A DNA stretch of 64,000 bases from JBGTLU01 sp041743935 (GTDB lineage: Bacteria > Bacteroidota > Bacteroidia > Sphingobacteriales > Sphingobacteriaceae): assembly GCA_041743935.1 (NCBI GenBank), contig JBGTLU010000026.1:1-64000 (forward strand), given 5' to 3'. Of this stretch, positions 17,474 through 26,801 are shown in pieces; position 1 is the first letter of the stretch, and each line of letters starts with the position of its first letter. A program made the translations under genes and the position numbers. The notes under the pieces are model-generated. The model did no database searches, was not told where the DNA came from, and saw only the letters and a list, made by a program, of their open reading frames with translations.

Positions 17474-18579
17474 TGCCAATCAAAAAAAAACGAACAGGAT
17501 TTTTCGGCAAAATGGCAAGATTTATTAGTCTAATTTTGGCACTATTGCTTTGTGCCTCTTACTTAGCGCCCATTATAAGTCCTGCTAGTTTTTGGCCCAT
17601 TGCTTTTTTTGGCTTGGCTTTACCCTACTTGGCTGCACTTAATTTAGTTAGCTTGTTTTACTGGATTTTTTTCCGGAAAGTATTTTTGCTAGTACCCTTA
17701 ATTGCATTAGGTTTAGGATATCAACAAATACCATTACAATTAGCATTTAATGTTTCATCAACAGACGTTAGTAAATCAGAAAGAAACATTAGGGTAATGA
17801 CCTATAATGCGCATAGATTTACAGATAAGGAAGGGATTTCAACACGCGAAATAAGGGATAAGATACGAGGTATTTTTGCCCAGCAATTACCAGATGTTGT
17901 CTGTATACAAGAATTTTTTACCGATACAGCAGTATTTAATTACGAAGCTCAAATTAAAAATATAATTGGTGCCGAGTATACTTATTATCACAAAATTGTT
18001 GATAGAAAAGCGTTTACTAATGGATTAATCATCTTTTCTAAATTTCCTATTGTGAATAGTAACGTCATAGAGTTTAATGAATATAGGAGTGAAAATGCTT
18101 GCATTTGGGTAGATATTGCTTTTAAAGGTAGCATCATACGTGTATTTAATGTACATCTTCAATCCATTAGCTTTCAGCCAGAGGATTATGAATACATAGA
18201 AAAAGTAAATGAAAAGTTAAATACCGAAACTAGTTCAACTAAAAGAATTGGTTCGCGATTAAAAAGTGCGTTTATAAAACGAGCCAAACAAGCAGAACTT
18301 GTAAGAAAAGAAATGGACAAAAGCGAATATCCAGTAATTGTTTGCGGTGATTTTAACGATACTCCAAGCTCCTATTCCTATACTACGATTGCAAAAGGAC
18401 TAACAAGTACATTCAAAGAAAAAGGGTTTGGATTTGCTTATACCTACACTGGCCCATTCCCTAGTTTTAAAATTGATCATATTATTTGTTCGCCCCAATT
18501 TGAGGTTTTAAGTCATCAAATTATAAAAGAAAAAATTGCCGACCATTACCCGATTCGGGTAGATTTAGTTTTAAAATAA
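17473..18579 (+). CDS. Membrane-anchored endonuclease/exonuclease/phosphatase (EEP) family protein
   Basis: 368 residues. The first ~90 form two or three membrane helices; the remainder is an EEP fold with MTYNAH (Asn), CIQEFF (catalytic Glu), GDFNDTP (Asp/Asn) and a final DHYPI (His). Members hydrolyse phosphodiesters or phosphomonoesters in nucleic acids, lipids or inositol phosphates; the substrate cannot be read from sequence. The catalytic domain after the last helix may face the periplasm. Translationally coupled to the rhomboid before it. Confidence 0.88.
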   Translation: MPIKKKRTGFFGKMARFISLILALLLCASYLAPIISPASFWPIAFFGLALPYLAALNLVSLFYWIFFRKVFLLVPLIALGLGYQQIPLQLAFNVSSTDVSKSERNIRVMTYNAHRFTDKEGISTREIRDKIRGIFAQQLPDVVCIQEFFTDTAVFNYEAQIKNIIGAEYTYYHKIVDRKAFTNGLIIFSKFPIVNSNVIEFNEYRSENACIWVDIAFKGSIIRVFNVHLQSISFQPEDYEYIEKVNEKLNTETSSTKRIGSRLKSAFIKRAKQAELVRKEMDKSEYPVIVCGDFNDTPSSYSYTTIAKGLTSTFKEKGFGFAYTYTGPFPSFKIDHIICSPQFEVLSHQIIKEKIADHYPIRVDLVLK

Positions 18580-18616
18580 TTGATTTCACCCATTATCTTA
18601 TTTAGTAATTTGCGCC

Positions 18617-20089
18617 ATGCAAACGCCATTAATCATATATAATTCATTAAGCAGAAAAAAAGAAGAATTTAAACCCTTAAATGCTCCTTTTGTAGGTTTA
18701 TATCTTTGCGGACCAACTGTTTACGGTGATGCTCATTTGGGGCATGCCCGCTCTGCCATCGCTTTTGATTTGGTTTTCAGATATCTAAAGCATTTGGGTT
18801 ATAAAGTGCGTTACGTTAGAAACATAACAGATGTAGGTCATTTAGAAAACGATGCAGATTTTGGGGAAGATAAGATTGGGAAGAAAGCCAAAATTGAGCA
18901 ACTGGAACCCATGGAAGTGGTTCAGCACTACATGGATGCTTATGTTGCAGACTTAGACCAATTAAATGCATTGCGTCCAAGTATACAACCAAGAGCATCA
19001 GCTCACATACCCGAGCAAATAAAAATGATTGAGAAAATATTGGAGAATGATTTGGCATATGTTGTAAACGGCTCTGTTTATTTTGATGTACTTAAATACA
19101 ATGAAAAATTTCATTACGGCGAACTTTCAGGGCGTATTTTAGAAGATTTAATTGCCGGTGCTGGTAATGAGCGAAGAGAATTAGAAGGTCAAGAAGAGAA
19201 AAGAAATGCAGTAGATTTTGCCCTTTGGAAAAAAGCTGCCCCAGAGCACATCATGCGTTGGGAATCTCCATGGAGCGATGGTTTTCCGGGTTGGCACATA
19301 GAATGTTCTGCCATGAGTACCAAATACTTGGGCGAACAATTTGACATACATGGCGGCGGCATGGATTTGCTTTTTCCACATCACGAATGTGAAATTGCAC
19401 AATCAAAATCTTGCACACACAAACAACCCGTAAACTATTGGATGCACAATAACATGGTAACCATAAATGGGCAAAAAATGGGAAAATCGTTGGGAAACAG
19501 CATCAATCTAAAAGATTTCTTTTCTGGTAATCATCCGGCATTGCATAAAGCATATAGCCCAATGACCATTCGCTTTTTTATGCTACAAGCACATTATAGG
19601 AGTACGTTAGATTTTTCTAACGAAGCCTTAGAAGCTTCAGAAAAAGGAATGAAACGTTTGTTAGCAGCCTGGGCTTTATTATCCAAAATTTCGGCAAAAG
19701 CTAAAAGTACGTTCGATGTTATGGCCTGGAAGAATAGATGCTATGCAGCAATGAACGACGACTTTAACAGCCCAATTTTAATCGCAGAAATGTTTGATGC
19801 CGCTCGTTTAATTAACCTTATGCAGGATGATAAAGAATCGCTTACAGAATTAGATTTATTAACATTTAATGCCACCTTTACTGTATTTATAGAAGATGTT
19901 TTAGGTTTGAAAATGGAGAACTCTGGCGCTGGGAACACAGATAAGTTAATACAAATTATGATTGAGTTAAGAGCATCTGCAAAACAAAATAAAGATTATG
20001 CAACATCTGATGCCATACGAGATAAATTATTAGAAGCTGGCTTTCAATTAAAAGATGGGAAAGATGGTACCACTTGGTCGGAAGTATAA
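18617..20089 (+). CDS. cysS: Cysteinyl-tRNA synthetase CysS
   Basis: 490-residue class I synthetase. The HIGH motif appears as HLGH (40-43), preceded by the zinc ligand Cys31 in CGPTVYGD. The other zinc-site segments are WHIECSAM and HHECEIAQS. The KMSKS loop reads KMGKS near residue 288. Length is normal. The start ATG follows TTTGCGCC, a degenerate -7 box, so the leader may be very short. A strong bidirectional terminator follows. Confidence 0.97.
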   Translation: MQTPLIIYNSLSRKKEEFKPLNAPFVGLYLCGPTVYGDAHLGHARSAIAFDLVFRYLKHLGYKVRYVRNITDVGHLENDADFGEDKIGKKAKIEQLEPMEVVQHYMDAYVADLDQLNALRPSIQPRASAHIPEQIKMIEKILENDLAYVVNGSVYFDVLKYNEKFHYGELSGRILEDLIAGAGNERRELEGQEEKRNAVDFALWKKAAPEHIMRWESPWSDGFPGWHIECSAMSTKYLGEQFDIHGGGMDLLFPHHECEIAQSKSCTHKQPVNYWMHNNMVTINGQKMGKSLGNSINLKDFFSGNHPALHKAYSPMTIRFFMLQAHYRSTLDFSNEALEASEKGMKRLLAAWALLSKISAKAKSTFDVMAWKNRCYAAMNDDFNSPILIAEMFDAARLINLMQDDKESLTELDLLTFNATFTVFIEDVLGLKMENSGAGNTDKLIQIMIELRASAKQNKDYATSDAIRDKLLEAGFQLKDGKDGTTWSEV

Positions 20090-20092
20090 TGA

Positions 20093-20132
20093 AACAAAAA
20101 AGGCTTTAACAAATGTTTAAGCCTTTTTTGTT
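20093..20132. terminator. Bidirectional terminator between cysS and the convergent unknown gene
   Basis: AACAAAAAAGGCTT pairs with AAGCCTTTTTTGTT around a short loop that can pair further (TAAC/GTTTA). A-rich and T-rich arms make it work on both strands, ending cysS (+) and the gene ending at 20148 (-). Confidence 0.9.
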
Positions 20133-20147
20133 AATGGTTAATATTCC

Positions 20148-20828
20148 TTATGACCGGGTTGTAATAGAAACATAATAATCTATTATAGCTGCTATGTCAT
20201 CATCAGATCTAAATTTAATATTGTTGTCTTTTATAAATTTATCTATTTCGGCTGTTTTGTCGCTAAAAGCATCTAACATCGATTTTTTATCTCTCTTAAT
20301 TTTCACCATTTTACCATCTTCAAATGAAAGATATAGCATTTCTTCCATGATAAAACGTTTGTGAACTGTTGCAGAATTATACATGTTGTAATCGTGCATT
20401 TTGGCTCTGTATTTCTTCAAATAACTTATTTTGCTATTGTTTAATACTTCGTATAATGACGTTTGGGTATTGTTATCAATTTCGGTAAAGCCACTTTTAA
20501 ACACACGAATTTTATCATTATTAAAAATTCTAAATTCTTTAATAGGTGTTTCTAAAACAAATGGTTTGTTTTCAAAAAGGTATTCCAACTTGTCAGTGTA
20601 GGCATCGTATTTGATTCGTATATCTACAAAGCGGACATTATCATGGCGCAAAATCTCACCTTTTACCCACTCGGTATTTAAGTAAGGTGTTCCCTCAATA
20701 GAGGTGTACTTTGTTTCTTGAATAATCCTACCGTTAATGTCAGTGATGTTGCCAAATCTGGTAATTGCTTGTGAGTAAGTTGCTGAATAAATGGCTGTTA
20801 GTGCTAATACTAAAAATAATTTTTTCAT
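20148..20828 (-). CDS. Exported protein of unknown function (226 aa)
   Basis: 226 residues with a signal peptide ending near ATYSQA (residue 20). The mature protein is a beta-rich and charged sequence without cysteines or a recognisable catalytic motif. Segments such as GEILRHDNVRFVDIRIKYDAY and KPFVLETPI look like a Bacteroidota periplasmic protein of unknown role. It is divergent from the 293-residue exported protein, 49 bases away, so the two may share regulation. Confidence 0.75.
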   Translation of the reverse strand: MKKLFLVLALTAIYSATYSQAITRFGNITDINGRIIQETKYTSIEGTPYLNTEWVKGEILRHDNVRFVDIRIKYDAYTDKLEYLFENKPFVLETPIKEFRIFNNDKIRVFKSGFTEIDNNTQTSLYEVLNNSKISYLKKYRAKMHDYNMYNSATVHKRFIMEEMLYLSFEDGKMVKIKRDKKSMLDAFSDKTAEIDKFIKDNNIKFRSDDDIAAIIDYYVSITTRS

Positions 20829-20877
20829 ATGTTTTTGTTTGAGTCAAATATCTTAATTTTAAGAACAATTATATACT

Positions 20878-21759
20878 ATGAAAAAAAAATGTTACATACT
20901 TATTTTGCTATTATTTCCTTTTACTGTTTTTGCACAATTTGCCAAACCAGTAAAAAGTTTAATTAAAGCACATGCTAATTTTAATGAGGACGTAACTAGA
21001 ATTGGAATACGAGGTGCTTATTTGAATAATATACATACTAAAAGTATAGTATTTCTGCCAGCACCTGTTATGGGATCTGAGTACTTTAATGCTATCCCCA
21101 ACGATATGGCAGCCAGTTTAGAAAGAGTTGTTACCTACCTAGATGTTTCTATTGATATGATGTATGGATTTTCTACCGGAAATTATATTTATAACCGCGA
21201 TAAAGGCTTTCAGTCTCAGGAAGAATACGGAAATTTTGTTACGTTTTGGAGAAAAGAAAAAAATAGCTGGAAAATACTCATGGATTTTACTGTAGATGAC
21301 CTAAAACCAACTACATTCACTCCATTATTTTCTCCGGATAAAATTTATATCAAACGATTTCCTATAATCCAAACCAGTATAGAAAGTACGAAAGAAATCA
21401 TATTGCAAAGTGATATACTATACAATAGAGCTTTAAACTTAAAAGCAGAATATTCCGCTTGGGACGAATATTTTAGTGATCAAATCCGTTTTTTTAGAAG
21501 CTATACTTCGCTACAAATAGGGAAACAATCCTTATTGCCTAAACTTAGTAAGTTAGGCTATAATTACGAGTACGAAACCTCTGCTGCAAACACTAGTTTT
21601 TCTAGAGATTTAGGGTACACCTACGGATATGGTATAGTTAGCGAATGGAAAGAAAACAGAACAATTGATAAATATGTACATTACCTTAGAATTTGGAGAA
21701 AAGAAGAAAACGGAGTTTGGAGAATTATTGTAGATATAGAAAAGGATATAAAACAGTAA
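20878..21759 (+). CDS. Exported protein with two NTF2-like (DUF4440-type) domains
   Basis: 293 residues with a signal peptide ending in VFAQ (residue 20). Two similar segments suggest a tandem duplication of an NTF2/SnoaL-like fold: YGNFVTFWRKEKNSWKILMD in the first half and YVHYLRIWRKEENGVWRIIV at the end, each preceded by a Tyr-Gly-rich strand. Such domains bind small molecules or act as scaffolds; a function cannot be assigned. It is followed after 63 bases by a VOC protein gene. Confidence 0.75.
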   Translation: MKKKCYILILLLFPFTVFAQFAKPVKSLIKAHANFNEDVTRIGIRGAYLNNIHTKSIVFLPAPVMGSEYFNAIPNDMAASLERVVTYLDVSIDMMYGFSTGNYIYNRDKGFQSQEEYGNFVTFWRKEKNSWKILMDFTVDDLKPTTFTPLFSPDKIYIKRFPIIQTSIESTKEIILQSDILYNRALNLKAEYSAWDEYFSDQIRFFRSYTSLQIGKQSLLPKLSKLGYNYEYETSAANTSFSRDLGYTYGYGIVSEWKENRTIDKYVHYLRIWRKEENGVWRIIVDIEKDIKQ

Positions 21760-21822
21760 GGGTGAGTATTGGAATTTGATTGATTTTATTCCGAATTAAT
21801 ACATTTAATCAAACTAAATAGG

Positions 21823-22335
21823 ATGAAAAATATAGCATTAGTAATCATCGGTTTGCTCGTCTCTTTTGGAATAGGTTTTTATTTGAGTTCTTCACTAAAT
21901 AACCAACACAATCCTGAAACAACCAATATAATTTATAATACATCAAAAGAAAATAAAGGTAACATGAAATTAGGAGCATTTTCCTTAAGTCTTAGTGTAA
22001 AGGACATTAACACTTCCAAAGCTTTTTATGAATCACTCGGTTTTATTGCATTTGCAGGAGATGTAGAACAAAATTATCTCATCATGAAAAATGATAATTG
22101 CCTAATTGGACTTTTTCAGGGAATGTTCGAAGGTAATATTCTTACATTCAATCCTGGTTGGGATGAAAGCGCTAATTCCATTGAAAACTTCCAAGATATT
22201 AGAGAAATTCAGAAACATTTGAAAAAGAATGGGATAAAAATTAACCCCGAAGTAGATGAAAATTCAACAGGTCCTGCAAATTTTATGCTAACAGATCCAG
22301 ATGGCAACGTTATACTTTTTGACCAACATATTTAA
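21823..22335 (+). CDS. Membrane-anchored VOC (glyoxalase-like) family protein
   Basis: 170 residues. Residues 5-25 form one hydrophobic helix (LVIIGLLVSFGIGFYLSSSL), an uncleaved anchor or signal. The remainder is a single VOC module: FSLSLSVKDINTSKAFYESL at its start and FMLTDPDGNVILFDQH at its end. VOC proteins include glyoxalases, dioxygenases and drug-binding proteins; cytoplasmic relatives lack the anchor. Starting at the internal Met at residue 47 (MKLGAFSLSLSV) would give a soluble protein, so the anchor could be an annotation artefact. Confidence 0.8.
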   Translation: MKNIALVIIGLLVSFGIGFYLSSSLNNQHNPETTNIIYNTSKENKGNMKLGAFSLSLSVKDINTSKAFYESLGFIAFAGDVEQNYLIMKNDNCLIGLFQGMFEGNILTFNPGWDESANSIENFQDIREIQKHLKKNGIKINPEVDENSTGPANFMLTDPDGNVILFDQHI

Positions 22336-22363
22336 AACAATTAAGCTTTATATTTTTAATAAC

Positions 22364-23686
22364 ATGAAAGGGATTATAAAAACTACTTTGCTATGTATAG
22401 CGCTAACATTTAGCTATATAACCGTATATGCACAAGCAGCATTATTAGCTAAAATGGATGCCCATGCAAAACGGATTGAAGAAAAAATGATAGAATGGCG
22501 ACGAGATTTTCATCAATTTCCGGAACTAGGAAACAGTGAATTTCGAACAGCCGCCATCATTGCTAAACATTTACAATCTCTAGGTTTAGTTGTAACCACC
22601 GAGGTGGCCAAAACAGGAGTGGTGGCTGTTTTAAAAGGGGGCAAACCAGGTCCAGTAATCGCATTGCGTGCCGATATTGATGGATTGCCCATTACGGAAA
22701 GAACGCCTATTCCTTTTGCTTCTACCGCCAAAGGAATATATAATAATGCCGAAGTAGGAGTAATGCATGCTTGCGGGCACGATACCCACATAGCCATATT
22801 AATGGCAGTTGCCGAAATCTTAACCGAAAACAAGAAAGACTTAAAAGGAACGATTAAATTTATCTTTCAACCGGCAGAAGAAGGTCCACCGGTAGGAGAA
22901 GAGGGTGGAGCCGAATTAATGGTAAAAGAAGGAGTGCTTAAAAATCCGGATGTGGATGTCATCTTCGGTTTGCACATCAATTCTCAAACAGAAGTAGGTA
23001 AAATTCGCTACCGTCCGGGTGGTACCATGGCAAGTGTTAGTGATTTTAGCATTACAGTAAAAGGAAAACAAACCCACGGAGCATACCCATGGAGCGGAAT
23101 AGATCCGATAGTTACATCGGCACAAATCATTAATGCTTTACAAACCATTGTAAGCCGAAACATGAATTTACTCGAAAACCCAGCAGTTGTTACTGTTGGT
23201 AGTATTCAAGGAGGCGTAAGGTCAAACATCATCCCCGAAGAAGTGGTAATGATAGGAACGATAAGAGCTTTAGATACCGTAATGGAAAACCAAATTTATA
23301 AGCGAGTGCATGAAATTGCTACAAAAATTGCCGAAAGTGCCGGTGCCGAAGCCGTTGTGAAAATTCCGCACAGCATTCATTATCCGGTAACTTACAACGA
23401 CCCTGCATTAACCCAAAAAATGTTGGCTTCTTTAGAAAGTGCAGCAGGCAAAGAAAATGTAATTTTAAGCAATCCGGTAACAGGCGCTGAGGATTTTTCC
23501 TTCTTTCAAGAACAAATACCAGGCTTATATTTTAGTATAGGAGGGATGAGCAAAGGCAAAAAACCATCGGAAGTTGCACCACATCATACCCCCGATTTTT
23601 TTATAGATGAAGCCGGATTAATTACCGGAGTAAAAGCATTTTTACGTTTGGTTGTAGATTACATGAATAATCCGAGCAAAATGTGA
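22364..23686 (+). CDS. Exported M20-family metal-dependent amidohydrolase
   Basis: 440 residues from the ATG at 22364, which opens a clear signal peptide ending in VYAQ. An upstream in-frame start would overlap the VOC gene and destroy the signal, so it is rejected. The peptidase M20D pattern is complete: WRRDFHQFPELG, ALRADIDGLPI, MHACGHDTHIA, FQPAEEGPP and GAEDFSFF. The enzymes hydrolyse N-acyl amino acids or related amides using two metal ions. The exported location suggests nutrient scavenging. Confidence 0.92.
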   Translation: MKGIIKTTLLCIALTFSYITVYAQAALLAKMDAHAKRIEEKMIEWRRDFHQFPELGNSEFRTAAIIAKHLQSLGLVVTTEVAKTGVVAVLKGGKPGPVIALRADIDGLPITERTPIPFASTAKGIYNNAEVGVMHACGHDTHIAILMAVAEILTENKKDLKGTIKFIFQPAEEGPPVGEEGGAELMVKEGVLKNPDVDVIFGLHINSQTEVGKIRYRPGGTMASVSDFSITVKGKQTHGAYPWSGIDPIVTSAQIINALQTIVSRNMNLLENPAVVTVGSIQGGVRSNIIPEEVVMIGTIRALDTVMENQIYKRVHEIATKIAESAGAEAVVKIPHSIHYPVTYNDPALTQKMLASLESAAGKENVILSNPVTGAEDFSFFQEQIPGLYFSIGGMSKGKKPSEVAPHHTPDFFIDEAGLITGVKAFLRLVVDYMNNPSKM

Positions 23687-23786
23687 AATGTAAATAGGAA
23701 GTGAGAATTAAGAAATATGAAATTAGAAAGGTAAGTGTTGTTAACTTATTTTTAAGTTGGTAATCTAATTACTCTAATCTAAATTC
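23687..23786. repeat. AT-rich intergenic spacer with imperfect inverted repeat
   Basis: GTGAGAATTAAGAAATATG near the left end and a rough inverse (CTAATCTAAATTCTCATATC) near the right end could form an imperfect long hairpin between convergent genes. Similar TCTCATCTC/AAATTC text occurs at 27.73 kb. I see no gene here. Confidence 0.3.
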
Positions 23787-24410
23787 TCATATCTCATTAC
23801 CATCTATTATATAAACTTCGGCAAGGGGATTAAAGAGATATTCTCTTCCGGTTTTTATTTCAATACACCGATATCGTTTTCGAATTCTTTCTAATTTTTT
23901 AAACTCTCTACCATTTTTAAGTTTAAACAAAGCATGAGTGGGCAGTTTTTCTACCACCATTACATCGGGCTTTATTTGGTCGTATTGCTTCAGAATACGT
24001 ACTAAGTTCACATCAGAGCAACTACTTGCAGCAGGATTTTGCAAATAAGTAACCAATACTTTTTTAAGCGTTTCCGGAAAAACATCTAACTCAAAAAAAG
24101 GCTGCATCATTAATTTGAAATTATTTTTCCATTCATCTCCATGAGGTTTTGCCTTATTTTTATGTTGATTATAGGTAAGCAGGTGTGCAAATTCATGCAC
24201 AGTAGTTACTAAAAAGGCATAAGGGTTTAAATTGTAGTTGACAGAAATTTTATGATTTTCTCCCTTAAATGGCGAACGATAATCTCCTAATTTGGTTGTT
24301 CTTGTTCTGGAGATTTTAAATTCTGTTTGATAGACATCAATCCATTTGGCAATAATTGGTGCAGCTGCCGGAGGTAAATATTGCTCCAGAATTTTAACCT
24401 TATCTGCCAT
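23787..24410 (-). CDS. SprT-like zinc metalloprotease-domain protein
   Basis: 207 residues. The zinc-protease helix is HEFAH within VTTVHEFAHLLTYNQH near residue 71, typical of SprT/Spartan-like domains, which in eukaryotes cleave DNA-protein crosslinks. Bacterial members are poorly characterised. The C-terminal part (KRYRCIEIKTGREYLFNP) resembles the beta-rich tail of Bacteroidota SprT-like proteins. It starts three bases after feoB ends, so it belongs to the feoA-feoB transcript; a role in iron uptake does not follow from that. Confidence 0.85.
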   Translation of the reverse strand: MADKVKILEQYLPPAAAPIIAKWIDVYQTEFKISRTRTTKLGDYRSPFKGENHKISVNYNLNPYAFLVTTVHEFAHLLTYNQHKNKAKPHGDEWKNNFKLMMQPFFELDVFPETLKKVLVTYLQNPAASSCSDVNLVRILKQYDQIKPDVMVVEKLPTHALFKLKNGREFKKLERIRKRYRCIEIKTGREYLFNPLAEVYIIDGNEI

Positions 24411-24413
24411 GTG

Positions 24414-26528
24414 TTATTTCAAAAATTGATATACTACCAAGCTACTTAAATAAGCTAAAATTGTCATGTAAGCAAACTGGATAAGCGGCCATTTAATGCT
24501 TTTAGTTTCTCGCAATACTACAGCCAAAGTACTTACACATTGCATGGCAAAAGCATAAAAAATCATCAAAGAGAGTGCGGTAGCTAAAGTGAATATTTTT
24601 TCCCCAGTTTGCGGATTAGTAGCTTCCTTCATTTTTTCTCTAATCGGAATTAAATCATCATCTCCGCTACCAGTGCTGTAAATAGTTGCCATGGTACCAA
24701 CAAAAACTTCGCGTGCTGCAAATGAAGTTATTAGCGCAATACCAATTTTCCAATCAAAACCTAAGGGCTTAATAACCGGTTCAATAAATTTCCCTAGAAT
24801 ACCGGCATAAGAAGCTTCTAGCTTTTCGGATTGATATAAACTTCTTATTTCCTCTTCTTCTAAATCAAATAGTAAAGCCTCATCAGCAAACTTATCTTCT
24901 ACGGCTTGCATGTTTTTAGCCGGACCGTAAGAAGCCAAAACCCATAAAATAATAGAAACTGCAATAATTACTTTGCCGGCTTCCACCACAAAAGTTTTTG
25001 CTCTATCATACATGGATATACCTACGTTGCTCCATCTGGGCATACGGTATACTGGTAACTCCATAATAAAATAGCCTTTTTCTCTACTTTTTATAATCCA
25101 TTTCATTGCCAATGCTGCACCAATTGCGGCAAAAAAGCCAATTAAGTACATGGCTAAGAGGGTTAATCCTTGTAAGTTAAAAATGCCCAAAACACGCTCA
25201 TTAGGCACAACTAAACCAATTAATAAGATGTAAACAGGTAACCGAGCAGAGCAGCTCATTAAAGGAGTAACCAATATGGTTATTATTCTGTCTTTCCAGT
25301 TTTCTATGGTTCTGGTTGCCATTATTGCAGGTACAGCGCAAGCTACACCACTAATCAAAGGCACTACAGATTTTCCGTTTAAACCAACTTTACGCATGAG
25401 TTTATCCATCATAAACGTAACACGCGACATGTAGCCTGTATCTTCCAAAATGGCGATGAAGGCAAATAAAATCATGATTTGTGGTACAAAAATTACCACA
25501 CCACCTAAACCAGCTAGGATTCCTTCTACCAATAAACTTCTAAAAACACCTTCGGGTAAGGTTGCATTTAGCCATTCGCTTATCCACAAAAACGAGGTTT
25601 CTATAAAATCCATTGGGTAAGATGCCAAGGAAAAAATAGACTGAAAGAGCACAAAAAGTATAGTTATGAAAATGGTTAAACCCCAGAATTTATGGGTTAA
25701 TACTTTATCAATCTTATTGCTAAATGTTTCGCCAACAGGGGCTTTTGTTTCTGTTACACAATCCAATAATAATTGGTGGATGAATTGATAACGTAATATG
25801 GTTTCGGCAGATTGAAGCTTTTCGGATTGAAAATTGTTTTGCGATACAATCTTTTCTACAGAATTACTTAATCCGTTTTGAAAATGTTTAAGGTTTTTAT
25901 ATTGATGTGCAATTTGCAAAGCCTCATAAGGCATTTCTACATTAAATTCAGATTGAATTTCCTCTATTACGGATGAGGCCAATGATTCTACTTCAATGGT
26001 TTTGTTCTGAGTAGCTACTTTATTGGCATTAGCTATAGCCTGTTTTAATTCTTTTAAACCCTCATTATTGCGGGCATTCATGGCTACTACGGGTACGCCT
26101 ATTTTTTGCGAAAGTTTTTCTATATCTATACTTATCCCGTTATTTACTGCCTCATCCATCATGTTTAAAACCAATATAATGGGCAATCCAAGATCTGCAA
26201 CTTGGGTAAAAAGCAATAAATTACGTTTTAGGTTGGATGCATCGGCTATGACGATAGCTAAATCTGGATAAAGAGCATTTCGTTTATCACATAATATTTC
26301 GAATGCAATGGATTCATCTCTAGATTTTGGGTATAAACTATAAATGCCGGGTAAGTCAATTATTTCGGCATGGGTTTGATCGGGTAGGGTGGTAAATCCG
26401 GTTTTTTTATCAATGGTTACTCCCGGAAAATTCCCGATTTTTTGGCTAAGACCAGTAAGGGCATTAAATACGGTTGATTTTCCGGTATTGGGATTACCTA
26501 CTAATGCTACTCTAATTCTACTCTTCAC
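24414..26528 (-). CDS. feoB: Ferrous iron transporter FeoB
   Basis: 704-residue membrane GTPase for Fe(II) uptake. The N-terminal G domain has GNPNTGKST (Lys17), DLPG (G3) and NMMD (G4). A spacer of helices leads to a C-terminal domain with about eight or nine membrane helices containing paired Gate motifs, for example VVPLISGVACAVPAIMATR and the FAAREVFVGTMA stretch. The start is GTG, directly after the feoA stop codon. Expressed from the feoA promoter. Confidence 0.96.
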   Translation of the reverse strand: MKSRIRVALVGNPNTGKSTVFNALTGLSQKIGNFPGVTIDKKTGFTTLPDQTHAEIIDLPGIYSLYPKSRDESIAFEILCDKRNALYPDLAIVIADASNLKRNLLLFTQVADLGLPIILVLNMMDEAVNNGISIDIEKLSQKIGVPVVAMNARNNEGLKELKQAIANANKVATQNKTIEVESLASSVIEEIQSEFNVEMPYEALQIAHQYKNLKHFQNGLSNSVEKIVSQNNFQSEKLQSAETILRYQFIHQLLLDCVTETKAPVGETFSNKIDKVLTHKFWGLTIFITILFVLFQSIFSLASYPMDFIETSFLWISEWLNATLPEGVFRSLLVEGILAGLGGVVIFVPQIMILFAFIAILEDTGYMSRVTFMMDKLMRKVGLNGKSVVPLISGVACAVPAIMATRTIENWKDRIITILVTPLMSCSARLPVYILLIGLVVPNERVLGIFNLQGLTLLAMYLIGFFAAIGAALAMKWIIKSREKGYFIMELPVYRMPRWSNVGISMYDRAKTFVVEAGKVIIAVSIILWVLASYGPAKNMQAVEDKFADEALLFDLEEEEIRSLYQSEKLEASYAGILGKFIEPVIKPLGFDWKIGIALITSFAAREVFVGTMATIYSTGSGDDDLIPIREKMKEATNPQTGEKIFTLATALSLMIFYAFAMQCVSTLAVVLRETKSIKWPLIQFAYMTILAYLSSLVVYQFLK

Positions 26529-26750
26529 CTATTTATTCGTTAAAATAATAGTTGCAGCCTCGGTTTTACGAAGACTAAGTTGATAACCTGAAACGGTAAT
26601 GGCTATAGGATCACCTAATGGTGCAATTTGATTTACAATTACCTGCTCACCAGGCAAACAACCCATTTCCAATAATTTTACAGACATCAATTCATCTGTA
26701 AACGATTGTATGGTTCCACTTTCTCCTTTTAATAAATCTGATAACCGCAT
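26529..26750 (-). CDS. feoA: Ferrous iron transport accessory protein FeoA
   Basis: 73-residue SH3-like protein that helps FeoB. It has the family features: an early Leu/Gly segment (LSDLLKGESG), KLLEMGCLPGEQV, and a closing beta strand with YQLSLRKTEA. It is the first gene of the feoA-feoB-sprT-like operon, abutting feoB with no gap. Confidence 0.93.
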   Translation of the reverse strand: MRLSDLLKGESGTIQSFTDELMSVKLLEMGCLPGEQVIVNQIAPLGDPIAITVSGYQLSLRKTEAATIILTNK

Positions 26751-26757
26751 AGAAATG

Positions 26758-26788
26758 CAAAGTAAAGCTTATTTATACTAATTCCAAA
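26758..26788 (-). promoter_or_regulatory. feoAB promoter
   Basis: On the reverse strand TTTG (26788-26785) is followed after exactly 19 bases by TTACTTTG (26765-26758), a 7/8 match to TAnnTTTG. The feoA ATG is seven bases beyond. I see no obvious Fur or DtxR palindrome. Confidence 0.6.
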
Positions 26789-26801
26789 CAAGATTTGCTA
26801 T

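Noticed and set aside
22301..22363. Extra 21 residues at the start of the M20 amidohydrolase
   Set aside because: They overlap the VOC gene and would bury the signal peptide that begins at 22364.
26766..26784. Possible Fur or DtxR box in the feoA promoter
   Set aside because: The AT-rich sequence shows no convincing inverted repeat of either type.
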